Assembly (NCBI RefSeq): GCF_029870595.1
Contig: NZ_JAPDIR010000008.1
Span: 124,001-188,000, forward strand
Length of the DNA stretch: 64,000 nt
Source: Sphingomonas sp. CBMAI 2297
Lineage (GTDB): Bacteria; Pseudomonadota; Alphaproteobacteria; Sphingomonadales; Sphingomonadaceae
Direction: 5' to 3'
The position numbers and the translations under genes are program-made. Positions 33,360 through 41,977 of the stretch are shown in pieces. The stretch's first letter is position 1, and the number at the start of each line of letters is the position of its first letter. Below the pieces are notes generated by a model. It ran no database searches. It saw nothing but the letters and a program-made list of their open reading frames with translations, and was not told the origin of the DNA.

Positions 33360-36300
33360 TCACCCAGGATCGGCGAGAATGCGCCCAAGGATGTCGGCGG
33401 CGATGCTCACCGGAAGGAACACCCGTGTCCGGTACTGAATGATCTCGGTGAAGCAGCCCAAGGATTTCAGCCAGGCGAGCTGATCCGACGGCGCCCCGAC
33501 TATCTCGATGCGATGATTTCGGTTCACCATCGCGCGGCGGATCGTCATGGGGAATGGGCGGGCAACATCAACGCTTCGACCGGAATGGGCCGATTTGATG
33601 ATGTCCGAGGGCGGCAGGTTCTCGGCGCGATCGATGCCGAGCTTGGTGAAAAGCTGGACAACGTGCTCGTCGAAAACGAGGCGGCCGAGCCAGCTATTTC
33701 CCGCTTTGTCAGCGATGCGGTTGACCACCAGATGATCGCTGGGCAGCGCCGACCAGATCGGCAGAAGCAAGCCGGTCGCGAGGCGGATCGTCTCGGTGTC
33801 GACCTTGTTCGCCGCTTCATCGGCTTCGGCCTGCCATTTCGCGCAGAAGGCGTCCCGATCGACTATTTTCCAGGCGCTCTCGAAGAGCTCATGCTCGCGG
33901 ATATGTTCCCGCCGGGTCGGCCTCGTCAGCTCGAAGCGCGGGATCGGCGTTCCGTCCTTCTCCTCCATGAGCGCTCGGGCGCGGGTCTGCAGCGCGACCA
34001 TCCCCGACTTGGCGTTGAGCAGAAATACGGCGGTGCTATCGCTGTCGGCGATACGCAGCACGCGCTCCAAGGTGACAGGGGTCCGCCGCCGCGCGATCTC
34101 GATGGTCAGCAAGTGCGACGTCGCCCCGCTGACCGGGTCGGTCCGGAGCAGTGTGTCGTCGATCAAGGTGGCGGAATCGACGAGGATCGTCTCGACACCG
34201 ACATCGAGCCGGCCAGCCTCCCTCGCCGCCGATACCCGTGTCTCGACCAGGGACAGAAACTCATCGAAGATGCTGTTCTGCAGGCCGATGGGAAGCGCGA
34301 GGATGCGATTTAGCCATCGCTGGATGGGCGGCAGTTCCTCTTTCAGGACGCCGTCCTTGTCGCAGAGCTCGAGACCGGTCCGATCCTCGAATTCCGAATG
34401 CGAGATGCTCTTGAGCTTGCCATCGACCAGCAAGTGGAACCACGTCACCAGCGCAGCGCAAGCATATTCGCTCTCCAGATTATCAGCCGGGTCGAAGAGA
34501 TTCTGACCGCCGGTCTGGCGCTGACCCCGTGTGAGTGCGCCGAGGCTGTCGAGCCGCCTCGCAATCGTGCTGGTGAAGCGGAGTTCGCCTTTGCAGTCGG
34601 TCGTGACGGGCCGGAACAGTGGCGTGCTCGCCTGATGGGTCCGATGGGTTCGGCCAAGGCCCTGAATGGCGCGGTCCGCGCGCCAGCCCGGCTCGAGCAA
34701 CAGATGGACGCGTTGCTCCTGGTTCGGCACGTCCATTGATGCGTGATAGGATCGCCCCGTCCCGCCGGCGTCCGAGAAAATGAGGACGCGCTTCAGCCCC
34801 TGCATGAAGGCCGCGGCCTCGGCCTGACTGGTACGGGTCGAACGGGTTTCCAGCTTCTGCCGGCCGTCGCCCGTCGAGATTAGGCGTTTTGTCCGCCCAG
34901 TGACTTCCGCGACACGATCATGCCCGAAATGCTCCAGGATGCCGTCGAGCGCCGACATGATCGGCGGCAATGCGCAAAGATGCTCGATCATCAGCGCGCG
35001 GGCAGCTTCGGCTTCGGGATTGTAGACGGGATTACCCGTCTCGTCCGTCATCGGCTCGGAGCGCTGCGTGCCTGTGTCGTCGGTGAAGACGCGCATTTGG
35101 CGAGTAGGGAAAGCGCGCTCGAGATAATCGATGACATATTCACGAGGGCTGAGGTCGATTTCGAGGTCGACGCGCTCATCCGGGCTGAGCATGCCCAATC
35201 GCCGGTCGAGGATGGACTCGGCCGTCGTCACCAGTTGAAGCACCACCGACTGGCCCGCCATAAGATGCTCGCCGACCGCGGCGATGACCGTTGGCAGCTT
35301 CATCGAAAGCAGCACCTGGCCGAAGAAACGCTGCTTGGTGGACTCGAAGCGCGAGCGGGCCGATGCCTTCGCCCCGCTATTCAAAGTGGTGTTCTCGAGA
35401 CCATCGACGACGCCGGTGAGTTCCAGGGCTTTTTCCATGTTCCGGTGGATGATGGACCAGGCATTGGCGTAAGTGTCGTAGATCTCGATCTGCGCGGGCG
35501 TCAGTTCGTGCCGCAGGATCTCATATTCGACACCGGCGAAGCTCAGCGCTCGCGCCATGTAGAGCCCAGTCGCCTTGAGATCGCGTGCGACCAATTCCAT
35601 GGCGGCGATCCCGCCCTGGCGAATGCTGGAGATGAATTGCTCGCGATTGGCGAACGCCGTCTCCGGTCCCCAGAGCCCGAGCCGCACGGCATAGGCAAGG
35701 TTGTTGACCTCGGACGCCCCCGTCGCAGAGGCGTAGAGGATCCGCGCGGCGGGCAGATGGTTCTGGAGCCGAACGCCGCTGATGCCCTGTTGCGATCCCT
35801 CCTTGGCTCCGAGTGCGCCCTCGCCTCCTGCGACACCGCCCATCTCGTGCGCTTCGTCGAAGGCGATGACGCCGTCGAAATCGGCGCCGGCCCAGTCGAT
35901 GATCTGCTTCAGCCGGCTATGTTCCCCGCGCATCGATCGAAGGGTCGGATAGGTGACCAGAAGGACGCCCTGGTCAAGCCTGATGGGTTCGTCGATCTTC
36001 CAGTTCGATATGGGCTGAATGTCACCGGCGAGCCCGCCGAGGGCCGTCCAATCACGGCGAGCATCTTCGAGGAGGGGCGCGTTCTTGGTGACCCAGATAT
36101 TGCGACGCCGCCCCTGAAGCCAGTTGTCAAGAATGGCGGCCGCGATTTGGCGACCCTTGCCTGCCCCGGTTCCGTCCCCGAGGAAGAAACCCTTTCGGTA
36201 GCCGCGGCCCTCCTCCGAGATAACGAGGCCGACACCATCCTTGTCCGGTGCGAAGCGCCCAGGGATCGTCTGAGCCCAGGCATGGCCGGCGTAAACGACG

Positions 36301-37583
36301 GTTTCGAGCTGGGAGGCCGAGAGCAAACGGTCTGTGACAGTCCGCTCCGGCAGCGAAGGGACGTAATCGGGGATCGGCGCTGGGATTGATCCCATGGCAA
36401 CGGATTCGACGAGCGCAGTCGGGTGTTCGCCGGCTTTGTCGAAAACCAGGCGGCTTGGCCGATAGGGCAGATAGACGCCGGTCTGTTCGAGCAGCGGCGC
36501 CGGGGTTTCGAGCCTGGTGTAAGCAACCGGCAAGACATGGTTGCGCACGGCAGCGTGAAAGGCCCGGGGCATGGGCTTGGCGCTTTTGACCGCTCTGAAG
36601 AGCGAGATGCCTCCGCCCCGCTTCGGCGCGGGTGCCGGCTGATCTGCGACAAGGGACAGGCGAGGTGTCACGGTGAGAACGTCGAGCAGTTCCGCGATTG
36701 ATCCACCCTGGATGACTTCTGGTGCGAGCCTGCCGGCGACCTTGTCGATGACGAAGATTCGCACGTCGATAGACGTGCCGTGTTTGAGATAGCAGCCTTC
36801 AAGTCGAACAGAGGCTTGCACTGTCGATCCGCGAAGGACGGTCTCGTAGTGGTCGCGCATTCGGGTGGTCGGTCCGAACCAGTCGGGCATGATGGCAACG
36901 AGGCGGCCCCCAGTCTGCAATCGGCGAAGTGCAGCCTGAAGATGCCGAACGGCCGCAAGATCATCGACGCCGCGGCCGAGCGACCGCGAAAACGGCGGAT
37001 TCATGAGGATCAGGGAAGGACGCGGTGCGTCGCCAAGAGCAGCATCAAGAATCGCCCCATCATGGCCGGTGATCGTTGCGCCGGGGAAAACGCCGTGCAG
37101 GCGATCGCGGCGGATCGGATCGAGCTCGTTGAGATGCAGCGATCGATGAGCCCCAAGCTGTGCAACGAGCAAACCGTTGCCGGCGCTGGGCTCGAGAATG
37201 ACGTCATCCTGCCGGACATCTGCGAGCAGAATCGCGACGGCCGCAATGTCGACAGGAGTCGAGAATTGCTGCCATTCGATCTGGTCTTCGCTCCGCACGG
37301 TCTGAGTGGGGAGGCGCTGCGCGAGGTCAATCCGCGCGGCGACATCGGCGAGGCTGGCCAGAGGCGCCAATGATCCACGGAGATGAAGGGCGAGTGCGTG
37401 CTCTAGCACCTCGAAGCTTGAGCGCTGCGTCCAGCGTCCTTCGGCATCGGTTCCGCCGAACGCCTGCACCATCGCCCGATTGAGATGTTGACGGGTGACC
37501 GGCTCGCCTGACGCCAGTTGGGATAGAAGGATGTGCGCAGCGGCACGGTCGCCGCGCTCGGCGGTCTGAAAAAGGTCGGTCAT
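33360..37583 (-). CDS. Methyltransferase-strawberry notch helicase fusion (DarB-like)
   Basis: This 1,407-residue protein has an N-terminal DNA adenine-methylase-like domain (VILEPSAGNGLLVAQLGAHR for SAM binding, LILMNPPFSRSL catalytic NPPF). A strawberry-notch-type SF2 helicase follows: GDGTGAGKGRQIAAAILDNW (Walker A), IAFDEAHEMGG (DEAH box), ILYASATGASE and a C-terminal LGRTHRTHQ motif VI. The layout is like the antirestriction protein DarB of phage P1 and similar plasmid proteins. I use the ATG at 37583 because AGGAG precedes it. With ArdC nearby it suggests protection or remodelling of incoming plasmid DNA. Confidence 0.88.
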   Translation of the reverse strand: MTDLFQTAERGDRAAAHILLSQLASGEPVTRQHLNRAMVQAFGGTDAEGRWTQRSSFEVLEHALALHLRGSLAPLASLADVAARIDLAQRLPTQTVRSEDQIEWQQFSTPVDIAAVAILLADVRQDDVILEPSAGNGLLVAQLGAHRSLHLNELDPIRRDRLHGVFPGATITGHDGAILDAALGDAPRPSLILMNPPFSRSLGRGVDDLAAVRHLQAALRRLQTGGRLVAIMPDWFGPTTRMRDHYETVLRGSTVQASVRLEGCYLKHGTSIDVRIFVIDKVAGRLAPEVIQGGSIAELLDVLTVTPRLSLVADQPAPAPKRGGGISLFRAVKSAKPMPRAFHAAVRNHVLPVAYTRLETPAPLLEQTGVYLPYRPSRLVFDKAGEHPTALVESVAMGSIPAPIPDYVPSLPERTVTDRLLSASQLETVVYAGHAWAQTIPGRFAPDKDGVGLVISEEGRGYRKGFFLGDGTGAGKGRQIAAAILDNWLQGRRRNIWVTKNAPLLEDARRDWTALGGLAGDIQPISNWKIDEPIRLDQGVLLVTYPTLRSMRGEHSRLKQIIDWAGADFDGVIAFDEAHEMGGVAGGEGALGAKEGSQQGISGVRLQNHLPAARILYASATGASEVNNLAYAVRLGLWGPETAFANREQFISSIRQGGIAAMELVARDLKATGLYMARALSFAGVEYEILRHELTPAQIEIYDTYANAWSIIHRNMEKALELTGVVDGLENTTLNSGAKASARSRFESTKQRFFGQVLLSMKLPTVIAAVGEHLMAGQSVVLQLVTTAESILDRRLGMLSPDERVDLEIDLSPREYVIDYLERAFPTRQMRVFTDDTGTQRSEPMTDETGNPVYNPEAEAARALMIEHLCALPPIMSALDGILEHFGHDRVAEVTGRTKRLISTGDGRQKLETRSTRTSQAEAAAFMQGLKRVLIFSDAGGTGRSYHASMDVPNQEQRVHLLLEPGWRADRAIQGLGRTHRTHQASTPLFRPVTTDCKGELRFTSTIARRLDSLGALTRGQRQTGGQNLFDPADNLESEYACAALVTWFHLLVDGKLKSISHSEFEDRTGLELCDKDGVLKEELPPIQRWLNRILALPIGLQNSIFDEFLSLVETRVSAAREAGRLDVGVETILVDSATLIDDTLLRTDPVSGATSHLLTIEIARRRTPVTLERVLRIADSDSTAVFLLNAKSGMVALQTRARALMEEKDGTPIPRFELTRPTRREHIREHELFESAWKIVDRDAFCAKWQAEADEAANKVDTETIRLATGLLLPIWSALPSDHLVVNRIADKAGNSWLGRLVFDEHVVQLFTKLGIDRAENLPPSDIIKSAHSGRSVDVARPFPMTIRRAMVNRNHRIEIVGAPSDQLAWLKSLGCFTEIIQYRTRVFLPVSIAADILGRILADPG

Positions 37584-37609
37584 TTGGGAATCTCCTGCGC
37601 GGCTGCATC

Positions 37610-37652
37610 TGTCGCAGCGACACACCCTCGATCCCCCTCCCCTCTCTCCGCC
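37610..37652 (-). promoter_or_regulatory. G-rich/hairpin leader, copy 5
   Basis: On the minus strand CGGAGAGAGGGGAGGGGGAT (about 37632-37651) is followed by a short hairpin TGTCG/CGACA with a 3-nt loop (37610-37622), 25 nt before the helicase/methylase start. Confidence 0.5.
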
Positions 37653-37658
37653 CCGGGA

Positions 37659-38504
37659 TCAGGTCCGGCAGTGCGCGTCGAGGAACTTTGCCCAATCCTT
37701 GAAAGCCGGCGGCGGCGGGTCGCGGCGGATGATGAGCCCGGGACGGGGATATTTCGCTTCGGCGGACGCCGCGGCGCGACGCCCTTCTGGATCATTGTCC
37801 TCTGCGATCAGCAGGGTCGTAATGCCGGGTGGAATGACCAGTTGATCGAGCCGCCTGGCGCCAAGTGAGGCCCAGCAGGGGATGTCCTTGATGCGGGTGT
37901 AGGCGCCGGCAGTCTCGAAACCTTCGGCGATCGCCAGCGTCTCGCCCCCTGCCCGGCCCCGCCATGCGCCTGTCCCAGGCACGCCGAGCATGACTTTTCG
38001 GAGGCACTTCGCTGTCGCAGGGTCGAGAAAGTTGCGCTGGATCGCGACGAGCTGCCGGATCTCGCGAACAGCAATCAGCAAAGCCGGTCGATAAACGGTT
38101 TTCGGCTTCGGGAGGTATGGGCAGCGCGAATGGAAGCGCACGTCGGCAGGCGCTGGCAACAAGTTGCGTCGCTCAAGATAGCGCTCGGCCAGCGTCCCTT
38201 TGACGCCAATGGCCTGCTCCCAGATGCGCGAGACATTGGCGCTGCCTTGCGGTCGATCCTGTTCCGGTATTGCATAATGTTGGCCGGTTCGAACCCGACG
38301 CAATTCCCGCAGAACATCATCGCGTGCGCAACCCGCGAAGCACGTCACCAGAATGCCGCGGTCACCTTGGCGGATCGAAAGACTTGGATCGTTGTCGCCA
38401 TGTGCCGGGCAACGGGCCATAGCCCTGTAGCCGGTCCAGGTGCCGCCAAGAGCGCCTACGAGGTCAACAAGTTCCTGGGTCGGTCGTTTGGCCGTGAGTG
38501 GCAT
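37659..38504 (-). CDS. Toprim-domain primase-like protein
   Basis: The 281-residue protein has a CHC2-type zinc finger (CPAHGDNDPSLSI, CFAGCARDDV) and a C-terminal Toprim domain (LAIAEGFETAGAYT with the catalytic Glu, TLLIAEDNDPEGRRAA with the Asp pair). A DUF7146-like middle segment is likely. Such short primase-like proteins are common on plasmids and ICEs and may prime lagging-strand or transferred-strand synthesis. A hairpin just before the ATG includes part of the ribosome site. Confidence 0.85.
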   Translation of the reverse strand: MPLTAKRPTQELVDLVGALGGTWTGYRAMARCPAHGDNDPSLSIRQGDRGILVTCFAGCARDDVLRELRRVRTGQHYAIPEQDRPQGSANVSRIWEQAIGVKGTLAERYLERRNLLPAPADVRFHSRCPYLPKPKTVYRPALLIAVREIRQLVAIQRNFLDPATAKCLRKVMLGVPGTGAWRGRAGGETLAIAEGFETAGAYTRIKDIPCWASLGARRLDQLVIPPGITTLLIAEDNDPEGRRAAASAEAKYPRPGLIIRRDPPPPAFKDWAKFLDAHCRT

Positions 38505-38508
38505 AGGA

Positions 38509-38549
38509 CTACCTCCTGCTCGGTAGCCACATCCCCCCTTCCCTCTTTC
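38509..38549 (-). promoter_or_regulatory. G-rich/hairpin leader, copy 6
   Basis: On the minus strand GAAAGAGGGAAGGGGGGATG is followed by a hairpin with arms CTACC and GGTAG (38509-38526). The AGGAGG ribosome site of the primase-like gene lies in the loop and 3' arm, so folding would hide it. Confidence 0.5.
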
Positions 38550-38668
38550 AGCGCATGGCGCTGTGACCCGGACCTATCAACGATGAGGGTCGGCGCGCTC
38601 ACGTTGATCGCTTCATCGGGCACGACTCGGGCTCGTTCGCAGGCGACGAACGGCTCGGACATCATCGG

Positions 38669-39973
38669 TCAATCGTCAGGCCGGTTCTTCCGCCGATCCG
38701 CATATTTGATCACGAAGGCCTCCCAGAGCCGCATCCATTCGGTGTCGGTCCGGGGCCTCTTGATATCGGCGAATCCCTTGCGGAATGCGTTGGCCATATC
38801 GTCGACTGACCAAGGATGGCCCTTAGTGAGACCGACACTCCGAAACGCCTGTTCGCGGTCGCCATAGGAAAGCGTTCCCGGCGGGAATGCGTGAAGCGGT
38901 TCGTCTGATTTCGCTGCGGGTTTCGTTGCCTGCGGAACGGTGCGAACCGATGATCTCGGTGCCGTTTCGACGCCTGGCGCCCCAACAAGTCGCAAATGGG
39001 GTCCGACCAATTTACGCTCCATCGGCGCTGGAGACGGATGAAGGACCACCTTCCTGCCGGAGAGATCGACGTTCGCATTGGGATAAACCGCCGAGACGAG
39101 CTGCATCGTCTCCCGCACCGTTTGACGAAAGCGCTTGCTGTCAGCCTCGTTGCCGAGGTGCTTTGCCAGTTGATCCCAAGAAATGATCTGCCCCTTGTCG
39201 GAGCCGATCCGTGGGAGGCGATAGGCAAGATAGGTATAGAGATCGAGCGCCGTTGGCGTCCCTTTAAGCTCCCGGATCGCTACTTCGTTTAATGGGACAG
39301 CGTGCTCGATAAGGTGACTGTAGAAGACCTCCGACATACGGATTTCCCGCGCGAAGGTGCCGTTCTTGTCGAGTGAACCAGCATATTCATTTGAGATCTT
39401 CACATCGCGGACCGCAAAGGCGTTGTCGTCCGTTTCGGTGCCATCCCAGCGAATCTGCCACTCGCACGCCAGCAAGCGGTCGACCTGTTCGCGCATCAGA
39501 TTTGCGGTGCCACGGGGGCCATAGGACACCGTTTGATAGCCAAGCCGCCGCATCCATTCCGTGAAGTTGCGGCCGAGATAGACGTCGCGCGAACGCTTCA
39601 TTACCGCCTGTGAAAGCAGATAGATGAGCGCAACCCTGGGATAGGCCCCATATGGAACACCCAGGCTTCTCATGACCGACTTGCCATCGATATTTTGAAG
39701 AACCGGCCGAGGGTTGATTGCCAGCGCGTACTTGCCGTCTTCCCGGATAATCGGGAGCGTGTCGTCCTTCGGGCGCTTGGTCGGGAGCGACATGGCGCAA
39801 AGCGCGGAATGGAGAAATGCCGGGACAGGCTCTTCGTCGTGGACTCGCAGGAAGGCGTCGAGCGTCAATTGGGTTCCGGCAGTGGAGGCAAGCTTCCGGA
39901 CATTCTCTGCACCGCCATCGATCATGGCGAGTGCATATTGGTGCCCAATCGGCCTATGCTGATCTCCGTTCAT
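38669..39973 (-). CDS. repA: Plasmid replication initiator RepA (RPA family)
   Basis: This 434-residue protein matches the plasmid-encoded RepA (RPA) family: SLGVPYGAYPRVALIYLLSQ, FTEWMRRLGYQTVSYGPRGT, MREQVDRLLACEW and TALDLYTYLAYRLPRI (winged-helix region). It is transcribed away from the iteron cluster at 40209-40429, which it presumably binds to start replication. One iteron-like site lies inside the gene (38946-38960) and a one-mismatch copy overlaps the stop (38655-38669). This fixes the window as part of an autonomously replicating plasmid or a plasmid-derived island. Confidence 0.9.
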   Translation of the reverse strand: MNGDQHRPIGHQYALAMIDGGAENVRKLASTAGTQLTLDAFLRVHDEEPVPAFLHSALCAMSLPTKRPKDDTLPIIREDGKYALAINPRPVLQNIDGKSVMRSLGVPYGAYPRVALIYLLSQAVMKRSRDVYLGRNFTEWMRRLGYQTVSYGPRGTANLMREQVDRLLACEWQIRWDGTETDDNAFAVRDVKISNEYAGSLDKNGTFAREIRMSEVFYSHLIEHAVPLNEVAIRELKGTPTALDLYTYLAYRLPRIGSDKGQIISWDQLAKHLGNEADSKRFRQTVRETMQLVSAVYPNANVDLSGRKVVLHPSPAPMERKLVGPHLRLVGAPGVETAPRSSVRTVPQATKPAAKSDEPLHAFPPGTLSYGDREQAFRSVGLTKGHPWSVDDMANAFRKGFADIKRPRTDTEWMRLWEAFVIKYADRRKNRPDD

Positions 39974-40089
39974 TGTTCCGCCCTTCCCCGAATCTCCGGG
40001 GTCTGTGATGGCGCTGTCTCAACAGGTTTGGGTTTCGAAATCAACCCTGTTGGCAGTTTTGGCGGGAAATCAGGGGTGAGAGTTGCAAT

Positions 40090-40430
40090 TCGACCGATGA
40101 TCTCGGTGCCGCTTTTGCCGAATCGCCCCTTCCCACTTTCAAAAATCGAAATTTTGAAGCCGATTCGCGAATCGGATTGATTCAGGGATTCATGTAATAG
40201 GTATGCGCTCCGAGATCATCGGTCTGTTGGCACCGAGATCATTGGTAGGACGCACCGAGATCATCGGAAGGTACTGAGATCATCGGTATTTATCCACAGG
40301 GCATCGCTCGGTGCAGCCGGACGCAGCAAGTTTTCGGAAAGCTTGCACCGACTCGGAGATCATCGGTGCGCCTCTACCAGGGCGCATTGGCATTACCTTG
40401 AAATCCGAAACGGCTCGGAGATCATCGGTA
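40090..40430. other. Iteron-type origin of replication (oriV)
   Basis: Six direct copies of a 15-bp iteron close to ACCGAGATCATCGGT start at 40209, 40232, 40254, 40273, 40353 and 40415; the first four are spaced 19-23 bp. An inverted copy lies at 40093-40107, between the cluster and repA, where it could serve autoregulation. The iteron itself has inverted ends (ACCGA/TCGGT). A DnaA box lies inside the cluster. The whole gene-free stretch 39974-40515 is accounted for by this origin and the repA/parA promoters. Confidence 0.88.
40290..40298 (+). other. DnaA box in the origin
   Basis: TTATCCACA is an exact match to the strong DnaA-box consensus (TTWTNCACA) and sits 2 nt after the fourth iteron, as in many iteron plasmids. 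Confidence 0.8.
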
Positions 40431-40515
40431 AAGTTGTAAGTTCGATGGCCAAATCGTTGCTCGAAACTGCCAACGTCGCTATTGTGGGCCATCAAACCCA
40501 CAAAAGCGGAATCTC

Positions 40516-41718
40516 ATGGCCACTGATCCCACAAATGTCCCCGCCGATGACCTTCTGGAAGGTGGCCTGGATGTGCTTCACCGTAAAGCGCTCACGATCC
40601 TCAAGCGGATCCGCGACAGCGCGGTCGATCCAGAGACAGGGCAGAAGCGAGCCCCCACCTTCCCTATCTCCAAGGCTGCATCACTTGTCGGACGCACCGC
40701 GTCGGCGATCCGAGAAGCTGAACGCGACGGGCGTTTGCCGGAGCGTGGGCGGACGGCTTCCGGTCATCGCGTCCAATATACGCTCGAAGAACTCGATCAT
40801 ATGCGTGAGGTGTTCGGAACGCGTCCGTGGCGCAGCCCGGAAGATCCACCCGCCATTCTCTCGGTCTGCAATTTCAAGGGCGGTGTCGGCAAGTCCACGA
40901 TCGCGCTGCACCTGGCTCAGCACTTCGCGATCAACGGCTATCGTGTGCTGTTTATCGACTGCGACAGCCAAGCTTCATCGACAATGATGTTCGGCTACCG
41001 ACCAGACGTCGATCTGGAGGAGGACGACACGCTCTATGGGCATTTCCATAACCCGGAATTGCTGGGTGTGCGAAAGATCATTCGGAAGACCCACTTCCAT
41101 GGGCTCGATCTGATCCCTGCGAATTTGCGGCTCTACAATCTCGAATACGAGATCGCCGGCTACCTCGCGCGCAATCAGAACCTGAACATCATCGACCTGA
41201 TCGCCGAGGCCATCGACTCGGTGGTAGAAGATTACGATGTGGTGATCATGGATCCGCCTCCAGCACTCGGCATGGTCTCCATGGCGGTCCTTCAAGCAGC
41301 CAATGCGATGGTGATCCCCGTGCCGCCAAGCCTGGTCGACTTCGCATCGACGGTGTCGTTTATCGACATGGCGAAGACCACGATGAAGCAGCTCGAGCAG
41401 CTCGCGGGGAGGGGGCGCCCGGCTTACAATTTCATCCGTCTCGTCGGCAGCCGGGTCGACGACAGCAAGTCGATGCATCGTGAGATACTTTCGATGATGC
41501 GGAGCGTTTTCGGAGGCTCAATGTCTTCTTCGGTGATGGTCACCAGTGCGGAGATCGACAATGCCAGCTCGCGGATGAAGACGGTCTTTGAACTGGAAAA
41601 GCCCGTCACTTCGCACGAGGTTTACAACCGGTGCATGAGGCATCTGAATGAGGTTTGCCGAGACATCGAAGAAGACGTTTTGCGGACCTGGCCGAGCCGG
41701 GCAGGGGGGCAGCTTTGA
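40516..41718 (+). CDS. parA: Partition ATPase ParA
   Basis: This 400-residue ParA has an N-terminal winged-helix extension (PISKAASLVGRTASAIREAE) of type Ia ParA proteins. The deviant Walker A is CNFKGGVGKSTIALHLAQHF (about residues 118-137), followed by VLFIDCDSQAS and Walker B DVVIMDPPPALG. The HTH extension normally lets ParA repress its own operon. It lies between oriV and three parS-like palindromes, with parB after them. The ribosome site is weak. Confidence 0.92.
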   Translation: MATDPTNVPADDLLEGGLDVLHRKALTILKRIRDSAVDPETGQKRAPTFPISKAASLVGRTASAIREAERDGRLPERGRTASGHRVQYTLEELDHMREVFGTRPWRSPEDPPAILSVCNFKGGVGKSTIALHLAQHFAINGYRVLFIDCDSQASSTMMFGYRPDVDLEEDDTLYGHFHNPELLGVRKIIRKTHFHGLDLIPANLRLYNLEYEIAGYLARNQNLNIIDLIAEAIDSVVEDYDVVIMDPPPALGMVSMAVLQAANAMVIPVPPSLVDFASTVSFIDMAKTTMKQLEQLAGRGRPAYNFIRLVGSRVDDSKSMHREILSMMRSVFGGSMSSSVMVTSAEIDNASSRMKTVFELEKPVTSHEVYNRCMRHLNEVCRDIEEDVLRTWPSRAGGQL

Positions 41719-41724
41719 GCAGCA

Positions 41725-41924
41725 GTTGCCACGTGGCAACTGCGGGCAATTGTTCGCCGTCTATGGGGCTGAAATCTGCTAAGAATGATGCGTTGTTGCC
41801 ACGTGGCAACCGAGCAAGGAAAGCGTTTATAAACAGTATCATGAGCCAAATTCCAGGATCAGTTTTCCCTCAGAAAAGGGGAGCCGAAGGCGAGGCGAAT
41901 TTCGGTTTGTTGCCACGTGGCAAC
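41725..41924. repeat. Three perfect 16-bp parS-like palindromes
   Basis: GTTGCCACGTGGCAAC occurs identically at 41725-41740, 41795-41810 and 41909-41924, all between parA and parB. The CACGTG-centred palindrome resembles chromosomal and plasmid parS sites, so these are very probably the centromere bound by the adjacent ParB. The rest of the 41719-41977 gap has no gene I trust. Confidence 0.88.
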
Positions 41925-41977
41925 AGACCAACAAATCGGGTCTCCAAGATGCCGGAAATTCGAGTAGGAGCGAGCCG

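Noticed and set aside
31794..34313. Very long plus-strand open frame opposite the ParB-like and helicase genes (also 34920-36389, 15905-17443 and 56205-59027 on the strands opposite other genes)
   Set aside because: High-GC codon bias leaves long antisense frames; the opposite strands carry clear domains with motifs and ribosome sites, while these frames show none.
40209..40429. CRISPR-like array
   Set aside because: The 15-bp repeats are imperfect, unevenly spaced and next to repA with a DnaA box, so they are iterons.
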